Made by a program: the position numbers and the translations under genes
Shown here: one piece after another, positions 46,746-56,343 of the stretch
Layout of the letters: each line of letters starts with the position of its first letter
How positions within the stretch are numbered: the first letter of the stretch is position 1
Assembly: GCA_964387795.1 (NCBI GenBank)
Contig: CAYLYP010000008.1
Coordinates: 4,549-68,548, forward strand
From: CAYLYP01 sp964387795
GTDB taxonomy: Bacteria; Bacteroidota; Bacteroidia; Bacteroidales; UBA7960
Direction: 5' to 3'
Length of the DNA stretch: 64,000 nt
Notes under the pieces: generated by a model
What the model was told of the DNA's origin: nothing
What the model saw: only the letters and a program-made list of their open reading frames with translations
Databases searched by the model: none

Positions 46746-47190
46746 AGAAAATTAATCGTTTATTGAAACCTTATTGCCATATTTCTTTTTCTTATTTAAT
46801 CATACTTTTCAGGTAACAAATGAGCATTTATGCGAATGAGCCAATTACATTACAACAGAAATGGCAAGATGATTGTAATGCTGGATTACCAAAGATTTTG
46901 AATTTGTTTTCCCTTATTGTCACATCTGCTCATTTGCCAATTTCCTAAGGATACCTTTATACTTTTTCGGCAAACACTAAGTAGTTATTTGATTTTTTTT
47001 AACTTTAGAATTCTTTTTTGTTGTAGAATTCATTTTTTTAAGTTTATTTTGAATCGGATTAGAAGATTGAATTTTTACATGACAGATAAACAATCAATAT
47101 TTTATTGTTTATCTATAATGTTTTAATATTCAGTGCAATATATAAATCTAGGTTTGTTCCTTTATTTTTTTAATTAACAAAAGGTGTAAT
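46746..47190. other. Divergent intergenic region rpsA / Cache-HAMP-GAF-PAS gene
   Basis: No gene is supported. It contains a 9-bp inverted pair CAAATGAGC/GCTCATTTG about 110 bp apart (near 46818 and 46927). A perfect 10-bp inverted repeat close to the rightward gene is listed separately. Confidence 0.4.
47085..47113 (+). promoter_or_regulatory. 10-bp perfect inverted repeat upstream of receptor gene
   Basis: GATAAACAAT (47085-47094) and ATTGTTTATC (47104-47113) around a 9-nt spacer, 77 bp before the start at 47191. It could be an operator for a dimeric repressor or a leader hairpin. Confidence 0.45.
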
Positions 47191-49323
47191 ATGAAAAAAA
47201 TTAAATCCTGGTTCAATAACATGAACCTGACGAAAAGGGTAATTCTTTCTCTTAATACAACATTAGTGGTTTGTTTAGCCCTGATTTCAGTATTAGCTAT
47301 GTTAAACAGAGAAAATACACAGTATCGTGATGCTGAAACCCTTTTATCAAACGAAATTGCCCATGCATCCACTTTACTTGACATTAATGGCTCAAATAAC
47401 CTTGATGCAATTAAGAAAGTCATCCTGGATAAAAAAATTTATAATACCGGTTATCTTTCATTAATAAGTAAAAACGGTGACGTTATTATTGACCCATCCA
47501 GGGAAAAACAAAATATTAGCAATCTTTCCTATTTTAAAGACCTCAGCATTTCAAATAAATTAAACAGGATTGATTATAAAGATCAGTCAACCAATCAAAG
47601 GAAATATTTATACTACCAATATTACCAACCGTTAGATGCTTATATCACTGCCACTATTGACCACAAAGAGCTTATTACCAAGCCAGTCCTCAATACCCTT
47701 AAAATCCTTTTGTTTGCACTGATTTTTGCATCATCTATATTCTCTCTTGTAAACTATATTATTATTGGTTCGATATCACGTCCAATCAAACACCTTGTTA
47801 AACTTATCAAAGACCTTTCACGAGGCGTATTGCCCGAAAAATCCCTTTTAAACCAAAAAGATGAAGTAGGACAAATGGCAACATCTATCAACGAACTAAT
47901 CGATGGACTTAAACTTACAGCTGTTTTTGCTGAAGAAATTGGGCGAAGCAACTTTGAACATCATTTTACACCTTTAAGCGAAGATGATGTCCTTGGAAAT
48001 TCCCTTATCAGGATGCGCGATGATCTTAAAAAAGCAAGTGAAGAAGAGAAAATCAGAAAAGAAGAAGACGATAAGAGAAACTGGACTACACATGGCCTTG
48101 CACGCTTTGCTGACATTCTAAGGCAAAACCATGAAAACATTGAAGCCTTATCATATAACATTATCAGTAAACTTGTCGAATATCTTAAGATTAATCAGGG
48201 TGGGGTATTTGTTTTAAATGAAAATAGCAATGCCAATGAGCAATATCTCGAACTTACGGGTTGCTATGCATTCGACAGGAGGAAATTCCTTGAGAAAAAA
48301 ATCCTCCCCGGCGAAGGGCTTGTTGGAACATGCTTCCTGGAACAGGAAACAATTTACCTTACACAAATTCCGCAAAACTATATCCGTATCACCTCAGGCC
48401 TGGGTGATGACAATCCTTCATCCCTGCTTATCGTCCCACTTAAAATCAATGATGAGATTTATGGTGTTATCGAACTCGCTTCTTTCAAGCCTTTTGAAGC
48501 ATACCAAATTGAATTTGTTGAGAAGATAGGGGAAAGTATTGCTTCAACAATTTCTGGTGTCAAGGTAAACAGCCGCACCAAAATCCTGCTTGAACAATCG
48601 CAGATGCAAACCGAACTGATGAGATCACAGGAGGAAGAAATGCGCCAGAACATGGAAGAGCTTTCTGCTACTCAGGAAGCAATGGCTGAAAAAGAAAGGG
48701 AACAAATCAATCTGATTGATAATCTCACCAAAGAAAACGAGCTTTCATTAAAAACCATTACCCAAAAAGAAAAACAACTTCAGCTTATTCTTGATGAATG
48801 CCCTGAATGTGTTATCTCTACAAATGAAAATGGAATTATTGAATTATTCAATAACGCTGCTGAAAAGCTTTTTGGATACAACAGAAATGAAGTTAAAGGC
48901 AAAAAAATCAATTTGCTCATGAGTGATTTCCATGCCGGAAATCACGATACCTATATGGAAAACTACCTTAATACTGGTATTAAAAAGGTAATGGGCAAAG
49001 GCAGGGAAGTTGAAATTAAAACCAAATCGGGCGAGATTACATCTGCATACCTTACTTTAACCGAAGCAATCATTGACAACCATCATAGCTTTGTCGGATT
49101 TCTTAAAGACCTGACTGAAATAAAAAACCTTCAAAAACCTCTTAAAGAAAACGATACTGAAGCACCTGTCACCCCTCACATCTCCCCTGATCCTTATATC
49201 GGGCAGGATGAGGACATTCAGATAGCAGAAATACACAAAGGTGAGCCAACCGAAAATCAGGAAAAATGGGCTGAGCACCTTGTAAATGCAGAAAAGAAAT
49301 TTAAGAAATCGAAAAAGAAATAA
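47191..49323 (+). CDS. Cache-HAMP-GAF-PAS sensory protein without effector domain
   Basis: 710 residues. TM1 (about 18-38), an extracytoplasmic Cache-like domain (about 40-165: TGYLSLISKNGDVIIDPS), TM2 (about 172-195), HAMP (about 195-245, SRPIKHLVKLIKDLSRG), a linker, GAF (about 320-460: GGVFVLNEN, PGEGLVGTCFLEQ), a Glu-rich coiled coil, PAS (about 525-640: ECVISTNENGIIELFNNAAEKLFGYN) and a polar Lys-rich tail. There is no histidine kinase, GGDEF, cyclase or MCP signalling domain. The GAF-coiled coil-PAS order is common in Bacteroidota proteins that end in kinases, so this may be an input subunit acting through its coiled coil on a partner (inference). Confidence 0.85.
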   Translation: MKKIKSWFNNMNLTKRVILSLNTTLVVCLALISVLAMLNRENTQYRDAETLLSNEIAHASTLLDINGSNNLDAIKKVILDKKIYNTGYLSLISKNGDVIIDPSREKQNISNLSYFKDLSISNKLNRIDYKDQSTNQRKYLYYQYYQPLDAYITATIDHKELITKPVLNTLKILLFALIFASSIFSLVNYIIIGSISRPIKHLVKLIKDLSRGVLPEKSLLNQKDEVGQMATSINELIDGLKLTAVFAEEIGRSNFEHHFTPLSEDDVLGNSLIRMRDDLKKASEEEKIRKEEDDKRNWTTHGLARFADILRQNHENIEALSYNIISKLVEYLKINQGGVFVLNENSNANEQYLELTGCYAFDRRKFLEKKILPGEGLVGTCFLEQETIYLTQIPQNYIRITSGLGDDNPSSLLIVPLKINDEIYGVIELASFKPFEAYQIEFVEKIGESIASTISGVKVNSRTKILLEQSQMQTELMRSQEEEMRQNMEELSATQEAMAEKEREQINLIDNLTKENELSLKTITQKEKQLQLILDECPECVISTNENGIIELFNNAAEKLFGYNRNEVKGKKINLLMSDFHAGNHDTYMENYLNTGIKKVMGKGREVEIKTKSGEITSAYLTLTEAIIDNHHSFVGFLKDLTEIKNLQKPLKENDTEAPVTPHISPDPYIGQDEDIQIAEIHKGEPTENQEKWAEHLVNAEKKFKKSKKK

Positions 49324-49340
49324 TATTATTTTGCTTCATA

Positions 49341-49375
49341 AAAAAAAGCCACCTTTTTCAAGGGTGGCTTTTTCT
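49341..49375 (+). terminator. Intrinsic terminator after the sensory gene
   Basis: GCCACC (49348-49353) pairs with GGTGGC (49363-49368), A tract before and T tract after. It could also act on the converging lon transcript. Confidence 0.85.
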
Positions 49376-49429
49376 TTGTGTGCCATGCAATCAAATTCCA
49401 TGAAAGCACTCAGATATCATATCACAATA

Positions 49430-51853
49430 CTACTTTACCAAAACCAGATCAACTATTTCTATCATCTCATTCACATAATGAAATTTTAAACCTTCAAGAT
49501 AAACAGGTGTAATATCTTCTATGTCTTTACGGTTTTCTTTCGATAATATGATATCAGTAATGTTGGCCCTTTTAGCTGCAAGGATTTTTTCTTTAACCCC
49601 TCCTACCGGCAACACCTTCCCTCTCAACGTTATTTCGCCTGTCATGGCAAAGTTCTGTTTTACTTTTCGTTTGGTAAATATTGAGCTTAGTGCCGTAAAC
49701 ATCGTTACCCCTGCTGATGGCCCATCTTTGGGAACTGCCCCTTCCGGAACATGGATATGTACATTCCATTTGTCAAATATCTCATCATCAAGTCCCAGAT
49801 CGCCTGCATGTGCTTTCAGATATTCATAGGCCAATGTGGCTGATTCCTTCATCACATCTCCCAGGTTCCCGGTCAATGTTAACATCCCTTTTCCTTTACT
49901 GGTGCTCGCTTCAACAAATAAAACCTCTCCTCCGGCACTTGTCCAGGCAAGACCTGTTACAACCCCTACCAAATCTTTCACCCCTGCCTTATCCCTTTGG
50001 TAATGTGGAACACCAAGTATTTTTACTACTTCCTCTACACTCAGGTTTTTCCCATTACTTTGCTCCATCACAATATCCCTTGCTTTGCTTCGGATAACTT
50101 TTGCAATGTTCTTCTCTAATAACCTGACCCCTGATTCCCTTGTATAATCCTGGATAATCTTCTCCAGCACTTTCTTTGAAAATAAAAGGTCTTTGTTATT
50201 CAATCCATGGGCTGCCAATTGTTTTGGGATGAGATGCCTTTTGGCAATCTCTAATTTTTCTTCAACAATATATCCTGTCAGGTCTATCACCTCCATCCTG
50301 TCGAGCAAGGCAGGTTGTACGGTTTGCAGCGTATTGGCTGTGGCAATAAACATGATATGGGAAAGGTCATAATCTACTTCCAGATAATTATCATAAAAAG
50401 CAATATTTTGTTCAGGATCCAGAACTTCCAGCAATGCTGAAGAAGGATCTCCATGAAAAGAATTATTACTTACTTTATCTATTTCATCAAGAACAAATAC
50501 AGGATTCGATGATTTTGCCTTTTTTAGGCTTTGGATAATCCTGCCTGGCATTGCTCCTACGTATGTTTTCCTGTGCCCCCTTATTTCTGCTTCATCCCTT
50601 ACTCCCCCTAGTGACATTCGGATATAATTCCTGCCTAAGGCTTTCGCTACACTCTTGCCCAAAGAGGTCTTGCCCACTCCCGGAGGACCTACAAAACACA
50701 ATATCGGTGCTTTCATATCCCCCTTCAACTTGAGGACTGCAAGATATTCGAGGATACGCTCCTTAATCTTTTCAAGGCCAAAATGATCATCATCCAGTAT
50801 CTTTTGTGCCTGTTTTAAATCAAAACGATCTTCGGTAAACTCATCCCAGGGCAACTCTACCAATGTCTCCATATAATTCAACTGGATGGAATACTCCATC
50901 GCCATTGGGTTCATTCGTTGAAGCTTCCCTATCTCCTTCTCAAAAACTTCTGCTACCTTTTCATTCCATTTCTTCTTCCTGGCTTTCTCACGCAACTCAT
51001 TCAACTGTTCTTCGTGCGGATTATCACCAAGTTCTTCCTGTATGGTTTTTAACTGCTGGTTTAACAGATAGTCGCGCTGTTGCTTATCTACTTCTATCTT
51101 TACTTTCGACTGGATCTGGTTCTTTAGCTCAAGCATCTGTAACTCCTTGGTCAAAAAGCCCAGCACAATGTTTGCCCGTTCCTGAAGATTCGATATCTCA
51201 AGCATCCTTTGTTTCTCTGATACCGCAATGTTCAGATTTGACGATATGAAGTTGACAAGGAAACCCGGGCTTTCTATATTCCTCAATGCAAATCCCGCTT
51301 CACTTGGCAGGTTTGGAGAATCCTTAACTATCTGTATCGCCAGGTCTTTTATGGTTGCTATGAGTGCTTTGAATTTGTCATCCTGGGGCACTTCACCCGG
51401 ATCGTCATACGCCTCTACCAATGCCCTGAAATAAGGCTCATCCTGAACCATCTCCTTTAACCTAAACCTGCGCTTGCCCTGCAATATTACGGTTGTGCTC
51501 CCATCCGGCATCTGTAATATCTTTATCAGATAGGCTACTGTACCTATTGTATGCAAATCCTCCTCACCCGGATCCTCTATATCACCGTTTTTCTGGGATA
51601 CAACCCCAACAATACGATCGCGCTTATAAGCCTCGCGCACAAGCTTGATACTTTTATCCCGGTTCACCGTTATTGGAATAACTACACCCGGAAACAAAAC
51701 AGTATTTCTTAATGGTAATATTGGAAGTTCCTCTGGAATTCGTTCAGCCGTAAACTGCTCTTCTTCCTCTGATGATAATAATGGAAAAAACTCTGTTTCA
51801 CCATCCATTAAACCGGTTAAACCAAAATTTCCAAGGTCAAAAATATGATCCAT
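49430..51853 (-). CDS. lon: ATP-dependent Lon protease
   Basis: 807 residues, full-length LonA. N-terminal substrate-binding LON domain (about 40-240, LPILPLRNTVLFPGVVIP), AAA+ module (Walker A GPPGVGKTSLGKS, Walker B VFVLDEIDKV, sensor IATAN) and C-terminal Ser-Lys peptidase with the nucleophile in KDGPSAGVTMFTAL and the catalytic Lys in GGVKEKILAAKRA. It degrades misfolded and regulatory proteins. The gene is alone. The 288-bp upstream region (51854-52141) shows no TAnnTTTG box; I cannot identify a heat-shock element. Confidence 0.98.
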   Translation of the reverse strand: MDHIFDLGNFGLTGLMDGETEFFPLLSSEEEEQFTAERIPEELPILPLRNTVLFPGVVIPITVNRDKSIKLVREAYKRDRIVGVVSQKNGDIEDPGEEDLHTIGTVAYLIKILQMPDGSTTVILQGKRRFRLKEMVQDEPYFRALVEAYDDPGEVPQDDKFKALIATIKDLAIQIVKDSPNLPSEAGFALRNIESPGFLVNFISSNLNIAVSEKQRMLEISNLQERANIVLGFLTKELQMLELKNQIQSKVKIEVDKQQRDYLLNQQLKTIQEELGDNPHEEQLNELREKARKKKWNEKVAEVFEKEIGKLQRMNPMAMEYSIQLNYMETLVELPWDEFTEDRFDLKQAQKILDDDHFGLEKIKERILEYLAVLKLKGDMKAPILCFVGPPGVGKTSLGKSVAKALGRNYIRMSLGGVRDEAEIRGHRKTYVGAMPGRIIQSLKKAKSSNPVFVLDEIDKVSNNSFHGDPSSALLEVLDPEQNIAFYDNYLEVDYDLSHIMFIATANTLQTVQPALLDRMEVIDLTGYIVEEKLEIAKRHLIPKQLAAHGLNNKDLLFSKKVLEKIIQDYTRESGVRLLEKNIAKVIRSKARDIVMEQSNGKNLSVEEVVKILGVPHYQRDKAGVKDLVGVVTGLAWTSAGGEVLFVEASTSKGKGMLTLTGNLGDVMKESATLAYEYLKAHAGDLGLDDEIFDKWNVHIHVPEGAVPKDGPSAGVTMFTALSSIFTKRKVKQNFAMTGEITLRGKVLPVGGVKEKILAAKRANITDIILSKENRKDIEDITPVYLEGLKFHYVNEMIEIVDLVLVK

Positions 51854-52141
51854 AAAAATGTTCTTTTGTCAAATTGTCAGTTATTTTTCCCTTTCATTAC
51901 CTACTTTTACTCGGGACCAATTTATTCATTTATTCTATCCAGCTTAAAAATTAGCTAAAATTACTCCAAACCTCAGCAATTGCAAATGATTCATATACTT
52001 TAGCCCTAAAAAGCTTTTTAAATTCATAAAACTCTTTCAATAGTTATGCCAAATCATTTTTCAATTAAACACCTGAAAAAATGTCAGAAAAAAAGGCAAG
52101 CCCTTATCGGTTTGCCTTGTGTTTTTTCAAAATAGGTATGC

Positions 52142-53323
52142 CTATCTGAACGACTGGGTAAGTTTATAAATTTCCCTGAGGATATCCTCTTCAACAGCAT
52201 TAAAATCAAGTTCCCTTCTTTTATATACCCGTTTTGCAATATCAACTGCCTTATTGATATTAAAAACTGTGAAGCCTGCTGCGCCTCCCCAACTGAATGA
52301 AGGGATAAAGTTTCGTGGGAACCCGCTTCCAAAAACATTGGCACTCACCCCAACAACAGTACCAGTATTGAACATGGTATTAATCGCTGACTTGCTATGG
52401 TCGCCCATGAACAGCCCACAAAATTGTAAGCCGGTGGACACAAAGCTTTCCTCTGCATAATCCCATACCCGAACCTCCTCATAATTGTTTTTAAGGTTGG
52501 AAGTATTGGTATCAGCACCTAAGTTGCACCATTCGCCCAATACGCTGTTGCCCATAAATCCATCATGGGCTTTATTTGAATAACCAAAAATCACTGAATT
52601 GCTGATTTCTCCACCTACTTTTGAATAAGGGCCAATGGTGGTGCCTCCATAAATCCTGGCTCCCATCCTTACCACTGAACCTTCGCCCAATGCAAATGGT
52701 CCCCTTATAAGGCTGCCTTCCATGATCTCAGCATCCTTGCCAATATAAACAGGACCTGTCTCAGCATTTATTGTTGCAAAATTCACCTTTGCCCCTGCTT
52801 CTATAAATATTTGCTCCTTACCCAATACCCTGTTGGTATCATTGATGGGGGCAGACTTTCTGCCTTTGGTAATCATCTTAAAATCATCTGCTATTGCCTG
52901 GCCATTTTTAGTGAAAATATCCCAGTTTGCACCTATCCTTACCGGATTGGATTGAGTCTCTATAGGAGTTACTGAATCCAGTAATTCAGGATCTATATCT
53001 TCAATATGCTCTTCCATGAGCCTCAGAGCTACAATATATTCGCCATGTGATAACACCTGATTGGGTTGTAATGATGATATTTCCTTCAATAAAATTTCGT
53101 TTGGCAAAAATGTGCCATTGATTAAGATGTTATCTTTTTCCTTTTTTAATGGATACTTAACACTTAAAATGGGAATGGTAAGACTGGATGTTTTTTGGCC
53201 AAGGTACATTTCCCATTTCTCACGGATTGTTGTTATCCCAACTCTGATGTCAGCAATAGTTCTGGTAAATGTAAACGGAAGGAGATGGTTCCGGGTCTGG
53301 TCTCCAAAAAGTATATAATTCAT
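52142..53323 (-). CDS. GlmU-like sugar nucleotidyltransferase family protein
   Basis: 393 residues from the ATG at 53323; the frame extends upstream to 53386 but only adds A+T-rich sequence. The N-terminal half has a nucleotidyltransferase-like start (MNYILFGDQTRNHLLPFTFT) but lacks the usual GxGTRM signature loop. The C-terminal half is a left-handed beta-helix of hexapeptide repeats (about 190-330: VYIGKDAEIMEGSLIRGPFA, RIYGGTTIGPYSKVGGEISN). Such proteins are widespread in Bacteroidota and are annotated GlmU family; the donor and acceptor are unknown. Cell-envelope sugar metabolism is likely. Confidence 0.82.
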   Translation of the reverse strand: MNYILFGDQTRNHLLPFTFTRTIADIRVGITTIREKWEMYLGQKTSSLTIPILSVKYPLKKEKDNILINGTFLPNEILLKEISSLQPNQVLSHGEYIVALRLMEEHIEDIDPELLDSVTPIETQSNPVRIGANWDIFTKNGQAIADDFKMITKGRKSAPINDTNRVLGKEQIFIEAGAKVNFATINAETGPVYIGKDAEIMEGSLIRGPFALGEGSVVRMGARIYGGTTIGPYSKVGGEISNSVIFGYSNKAHDGFMGNSVLGEWCNLGADTNTSNLKNNYEEVRVWDYAEESFVSTGLQFCGLFMGDHSKSAINTMFNTGTVVGVSANVFGSGFPRNFIPSFSWGGAAGFTVFNINKAVDIAKRVYKRRELDFNAVEEDILREIYKLTQSFR

Positions 53324-53531
53324 GTGCAATTTATTTGTATTGTGGATTTGGATTGTCTTTGCCTTAAAATTATAAAAAAAAATCATATTTATATGATAAA
53401 AATAATTAAAACTGGTTTTTATTAGAACTAATACTATTTTTTTTAGTTTAAACAGGATTATTTATAAGCAAGCAATTCATTTTCCAACAATTATAATTAA
53501 AAATTTCCGGCATTTATTCATTTAATCCCAT

Positions 53532-53555
53532 AAAAAAAGGCCCTCTTAGGGCCTT
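53532..53555 (-). terminator. Intrinsic terminator after rpmE2
   Basis: AAGGCCC (53537-53543) and GGGCCTT (53549-53555) around a 5-nt loop; the A tract at 53532-53538 is a T tract on the minus strand. Confidence 0.9.
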
Positions 53556-53575
53556 ATAATCGCTGTTAAGCTAAA

Positions 53576-53842
53576 TTAGTCTTTTTTTCCAGTTAAATGC
53601 TTCTGGTATTTTGTTCTGAATTTATCAACGCGACCTGCAGTATCAACAAGCTGTTGCTTACCTGTATAAAATGGGTGCGATTGATTTGAAATTTCAAGTT
53701 TTACCAATGGATATTCATTTCCATCTTCCCAAACAATGGTATCTTTGGTTTTGGCAGTTGACCTTGAAATGAAAGAATAGTCATTTGACATATCCTTGAA
53801 TACTACAAAACGATAATCTTTTGGATGAATATCTTTTTTCAT
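53576..53842 (-). CDS. rpmE2: 50S ribosomal protein L31 type B (zinc-independent)
   Basis: 88 residues. N-terminal MKKDIHPKDYRFVVFKD and the central NQSHPFYTGKQQLVDTAGRVDKF identify L31. It has no cysteines at all, so it is the type B form that does not need zinc; in bacteria with both forms this one serves under zinc shortage. Here it may be the only L31, which cannot be decided from one window. It has its own promoter (53918-53948) and terminator. Confidence 0.96.
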   Translation of the reverse strand: MKKDIHPKDYRFVVFKDMSNDYSFISRSTAKTKDTIVWEDGNEYPLVKLEISNQSHPFYTGKQQLVDTAGRVDKFRTKYQKHLTGKKD

Positions 53843-53917
53843 TTGAGCGTGTTATTTAATTTTTCCAATCAAGATAGGTTTTGCCATGCTTACAACAAAC
53901 CTAATTTTTCAAGACTG

Positions 53918-53948
53918 CAAAATTAGTCAAAATTAAAAAACAAACCAA
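53918..53948 (-). promoter_or_regulatory. Promoter of rpmE2
   Basis: On the minus strand TTG (53946-53948), a 20-bp spacer, then TAATTTTG (53918-53925). A second TAATTTTG lies 10 bp further upstream (53928-53935). Spacing and both boxes match the Bacteroidota consensus, and match the HigBA promoter's 20-bp spacing. Confidence 0.6.
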
Positions 53949-53955
53949 AAAAACA

Positions 53956-53999
53956 ATGAAAAAAAGGTGGGATAAAAATAAAATCCTTATCCCACCTTT
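53956..53999 (-). terminator. Intrinsic terminator of the serC-serA-DUF1015 cluster
   Basis: AAAGGTGGGATAA (53963-53975) and its inverse (53987-53999) form a 13-bp stem with an 11-nt loop; A-rich sequence before 53963 reads as T on the minus strand. It lies 11 bp beyond the DUF1015 stop. Confidence 0.92.
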
Positions 54000-54009
54000 G
54001 ATTTTATTG

Positions 54010-55254
54010 CTATTTAAGAGAATGAACAACTAGTCCGCTACGTAGTTTTGGTTCAAACCAGGTAGTTTTTGGTGGCATAATGTTCCCAGTATCAGCAATA
54101 TCAATTAGCTGTTTCATGGTAACGGGATAAAGTGCAAAAGCAACTTTCATTTCACCTGAGTCAACCCTTCTTTTCAATTCTCCCAGTCCCCTGATTCCGC
54201 CGATGAAGTCAATCCGCTTGTCAGTCCTGAGGTCTTTAATGCCAAGGATTTCATCCAAAACATATTTTGAAAGGATAGTTACATCCAAAACCCCGATAGG
54301 GTCATTGTCATCATAGGTACCTTTACGGGCAACCATCGAATACCATTTACCATCCATATACATACTAAAAGTATGCAATGAAGCAGGTTTGAAGATTTCA
54401 CTGCCTTCTTCCTTAACCTCAAAATGTTTTTCAACAGCTTTGAAGAATGCTTCTTTCGAAAGACCGTTCAAATCTTTTACCACCCTGTTGTAATCAATGA
54501 TAGTAAGTTGGTTGTCTGGAAAAAATACTGCCATGAAATAGTTATACTCTTCCTTTCCTGTATGGTTGGGATTTTGTTTCTTCTTTTCATTCCCTACCAA
54601 TGCAGCTGCAGCAGTACGGTGATGCCCGTCAGCAACATACACATAAGGGATACTGGCAAATATTTCTACAATACGCCTTATATCTGAGTCATTATCAATT
54701 ACCCAGAAATGATGGCCTATCTCATCATCTGTAACAAAATCATACTCAGCTTTGTTTTTAACCACCCTGGATACAATCTCATCTATCTCCTTATGGGCTG
54801 GATAAGAAAAAAACACCGGCTCTGCATTCGCATTTGTTATGCGAACGTGCTTCATACGGTCTTCTTCTTTGTCCCTGCGGGTAAGCTCATGTTTCTTGAT
54901 GATGTTGTTCATATAATCTTCAACACCAGCACAGCCTACGATGCCATATTGCCTTTTGCCAAACATGGTCTGGGCATAAACATACAGGTTCTCTTTCGCA
55001 TCCTGTTTAAGGTACCCTAATTCAATAAACTTTTCAAAGTTTGATTTTGCTTTATCATAAACTTCCTGGCTATAATGATCAGTATCTGCAGGAAGTTCAA
55101 TCTCAGGTTTCACTACCCTTAAAAAGCTATACTTGTTATCGCCGGCTTCAATGAAGGCTTCTTTTGAATCAAGCACATCATAAGGCCTTGAAACAAGTTC
55201 TTTTACAATCTCCTTTGGTGGGCGAAGGCCCTTAAAAGGTTTTATTATTGCCAT
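54010..55254 (-). CDS. DUF1015 family protein (probable serine-metabolism enzyme)
   Basis: 414 residues, the usual DUF1015 length. Family marks are the N-terminal IKPFKGLRPP and SRPYDVL, the central HELTRRDKEEDRM and the invariant YVADGHHRTAAA. The DGHHR block is also the active-site motif of ParB/Srx-fold serine kinases such as archaeal SerK, which suggests but does not prove a kinase or phosphotransfer role. It is the last gene of a serC-serA-DUF1015 run (37 bp after serA) and ends at a strong terminator, so it very likely acts in serine/phosphoserine metabolism. Confidence 0.88.
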   Translation of the reverse strand: MAIIKPFKGLRPPKEIVKELVSRPYDVLDSKEAFIEAGDNKYSFLRVVKPEIELPADTDHYSQEVYDKAKSNFEKFIELGYLKQDAKENLYVYAQTMFGKRQYGIVGCAGVEDYMNNIIKKHELTRRDKEEDRMKHVRITNANAEPVFFSYPAHKEIDEIVSRVVKNKAEYDFVTDDEIGHHFWVIDNDSDIRRIVEIFASIPYVYVADGHHRTAAAALVGNEKKKQNPNHTGKEEYNYFMAVFFPDNQLTIIDYNRVVKDLNGLSKEAFFKAVEKHFEVKEEGSEIFKPASLHTFSMYMDGKWYSMVARKGTYDDNDPIGVLDVTILSKYVLDEILGIKDLRTDKRIDFIGGIRGLGELKRRVDSGEMKVAFALYPVTMKQLIDIADTGNIMPPKTTWFEPKLRSGLVVHSLK

Positions 55255-55291
55255 ATCCTTTTGTTAGAAAAAATTGAAACAATGATTTTGA

Positions 55292-56215
55292 TTATTTATT
55301 TACCTGATAGGTTTTATCGCCTCTTTCCAGAAAACCAACAATTTGTTTTGCGGCTGCAATACCTGCATTGATATTGGCTTCTTCTGTCTGGGCTCCCATC
55401 TTTTTAGCTGTAAAGACATACCTTCCTGCAAACTTTTCTGCATATACTGCACTGTTATCAGGAGCTACATCCGACAGATACTGAAAATCCTTGCGCTCTT
55501 CCATCAGCTTAACAAGGCCTTCTTCATCAATGACTTCTTTACGGGCAGTATTTATCAATGCTGCACCGGCTGGCATTGTTGAAAGCAATGCATATCCGAT
55601 AGATTTTTTTGTCTTATCATTTGCAGGGATATGTAAAGATACATACTGGCATGTTTTGTAAAGTTCTTCAACTGAATTGACAACTTTTACCCCTGCTTTT
55701 TCAATATCTTCTTTTTTTACAAATGGGTCAAATGCATAAACATCCATACCAAAACCTTTTGCAATTATGGCTACATAACGGCCTACGTTACCAAAAGCAT
55801 GGATGCCAATTTTCTTGCCCCTTAATTCACTTCCTGACTTGCCATTGAAACCTTTTCTTGCTGCATAGAGCATCATTCCAAAAGCCAACTCGGCTACAGC
55901 ATTTGAGTTCTGACCTGGTGTGTTCATGGCCACGATACCTTTTGATGTACATGCTGCAAGGTCAATATTATCATAACCTGCCCCTGCACGAACAACAATC
56001 TTAAGGTTTTTTGATGCTGCAACAACATCCTTATCAACAATATCGCTACGGATGATGATACCGTCAACAGTCTCAACTGCCTTTAAAAGGTCTCCCTTAT
56101 CGGTATAGTTTTCAAGCATAATGGTCTGATAACCTGCCTGATCAAATTCTTTTTTTATTCCATCTACGGCTACTTTTGCAAATGCTTTTTCTGTAGCTAC
56201 CAATATCTTTTTCAT
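55292..56215 (-). CDS. serA: D-3-phosphoglycerate dehydrogenase, short form
   Basis: 307 residues with only substrate and NAD-binding domains; the C-terminal ACT and intervening domains of E. coli SerA are absent. First step of serine synthesis: 3-phosphoglycerate to 3-phosphohydroxypyruvate. NAD motif GKKIGIHAFGNVGRYVA, catalytic Arg in VVRAGAGYDNID and Glu in EVIDEEGL are present. The catalytic His of PHxGAxT is replaced: the site reads KKMGAQT with Lys at about 272. This Lys form is described for the type III (IIIK) enzymes of Bacteroidetes and Entamoeba. It follows serC after 128 bp. Confidence 0.95.
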   Translation of the reverse strand: MKKILVATEKAFAKVAVDGIKKEFDQAGYQTIMLENYTDKGDLLKAVETVDGIIIRSDIVDKDVVAASKNLKIVVRAGAGYDNIDLAACTSKGIVAMNTPGQNSNAVAELAFGMMLYAARKGFNGKSGSELRGKKIGIHAFGNVGRYVAIIAKGFGMDVYAFDPFVKKEDIEKAGVKVVNSVEELYKTCQYVSLHIPANDKTKKSIGYALLSTMPAGAALINTARKEVIDEEGLVKLMEERKDFQYLSDVAPDNSAVYAEKFAGRYVFTAKKMGAQTEEANINAGIAAAKQIVGFLERGDKTYQVNK

Positions 56216-56343
56216 GATTTTAGTTTTTAATTTTTAAATACAAAAGATGTTGTAAAAAAAGCCAAAGAACACCACATTCAGAATCTTTGCCTTCGGTAAG
56301 CATGGTTCTGGTATGGCGCCCTTTGGCCTGAATAAATCCTGTT

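Noticed and set aside
46917..47126. 69-codon frame upstream of the Cache-HAMP-GAF-PAS gene
   Set aside because: Phe/Ile-rich translation of A+T-rich DNA; it overlaps the inverted repeat at 47085-47113 and lacks any homologous feature.
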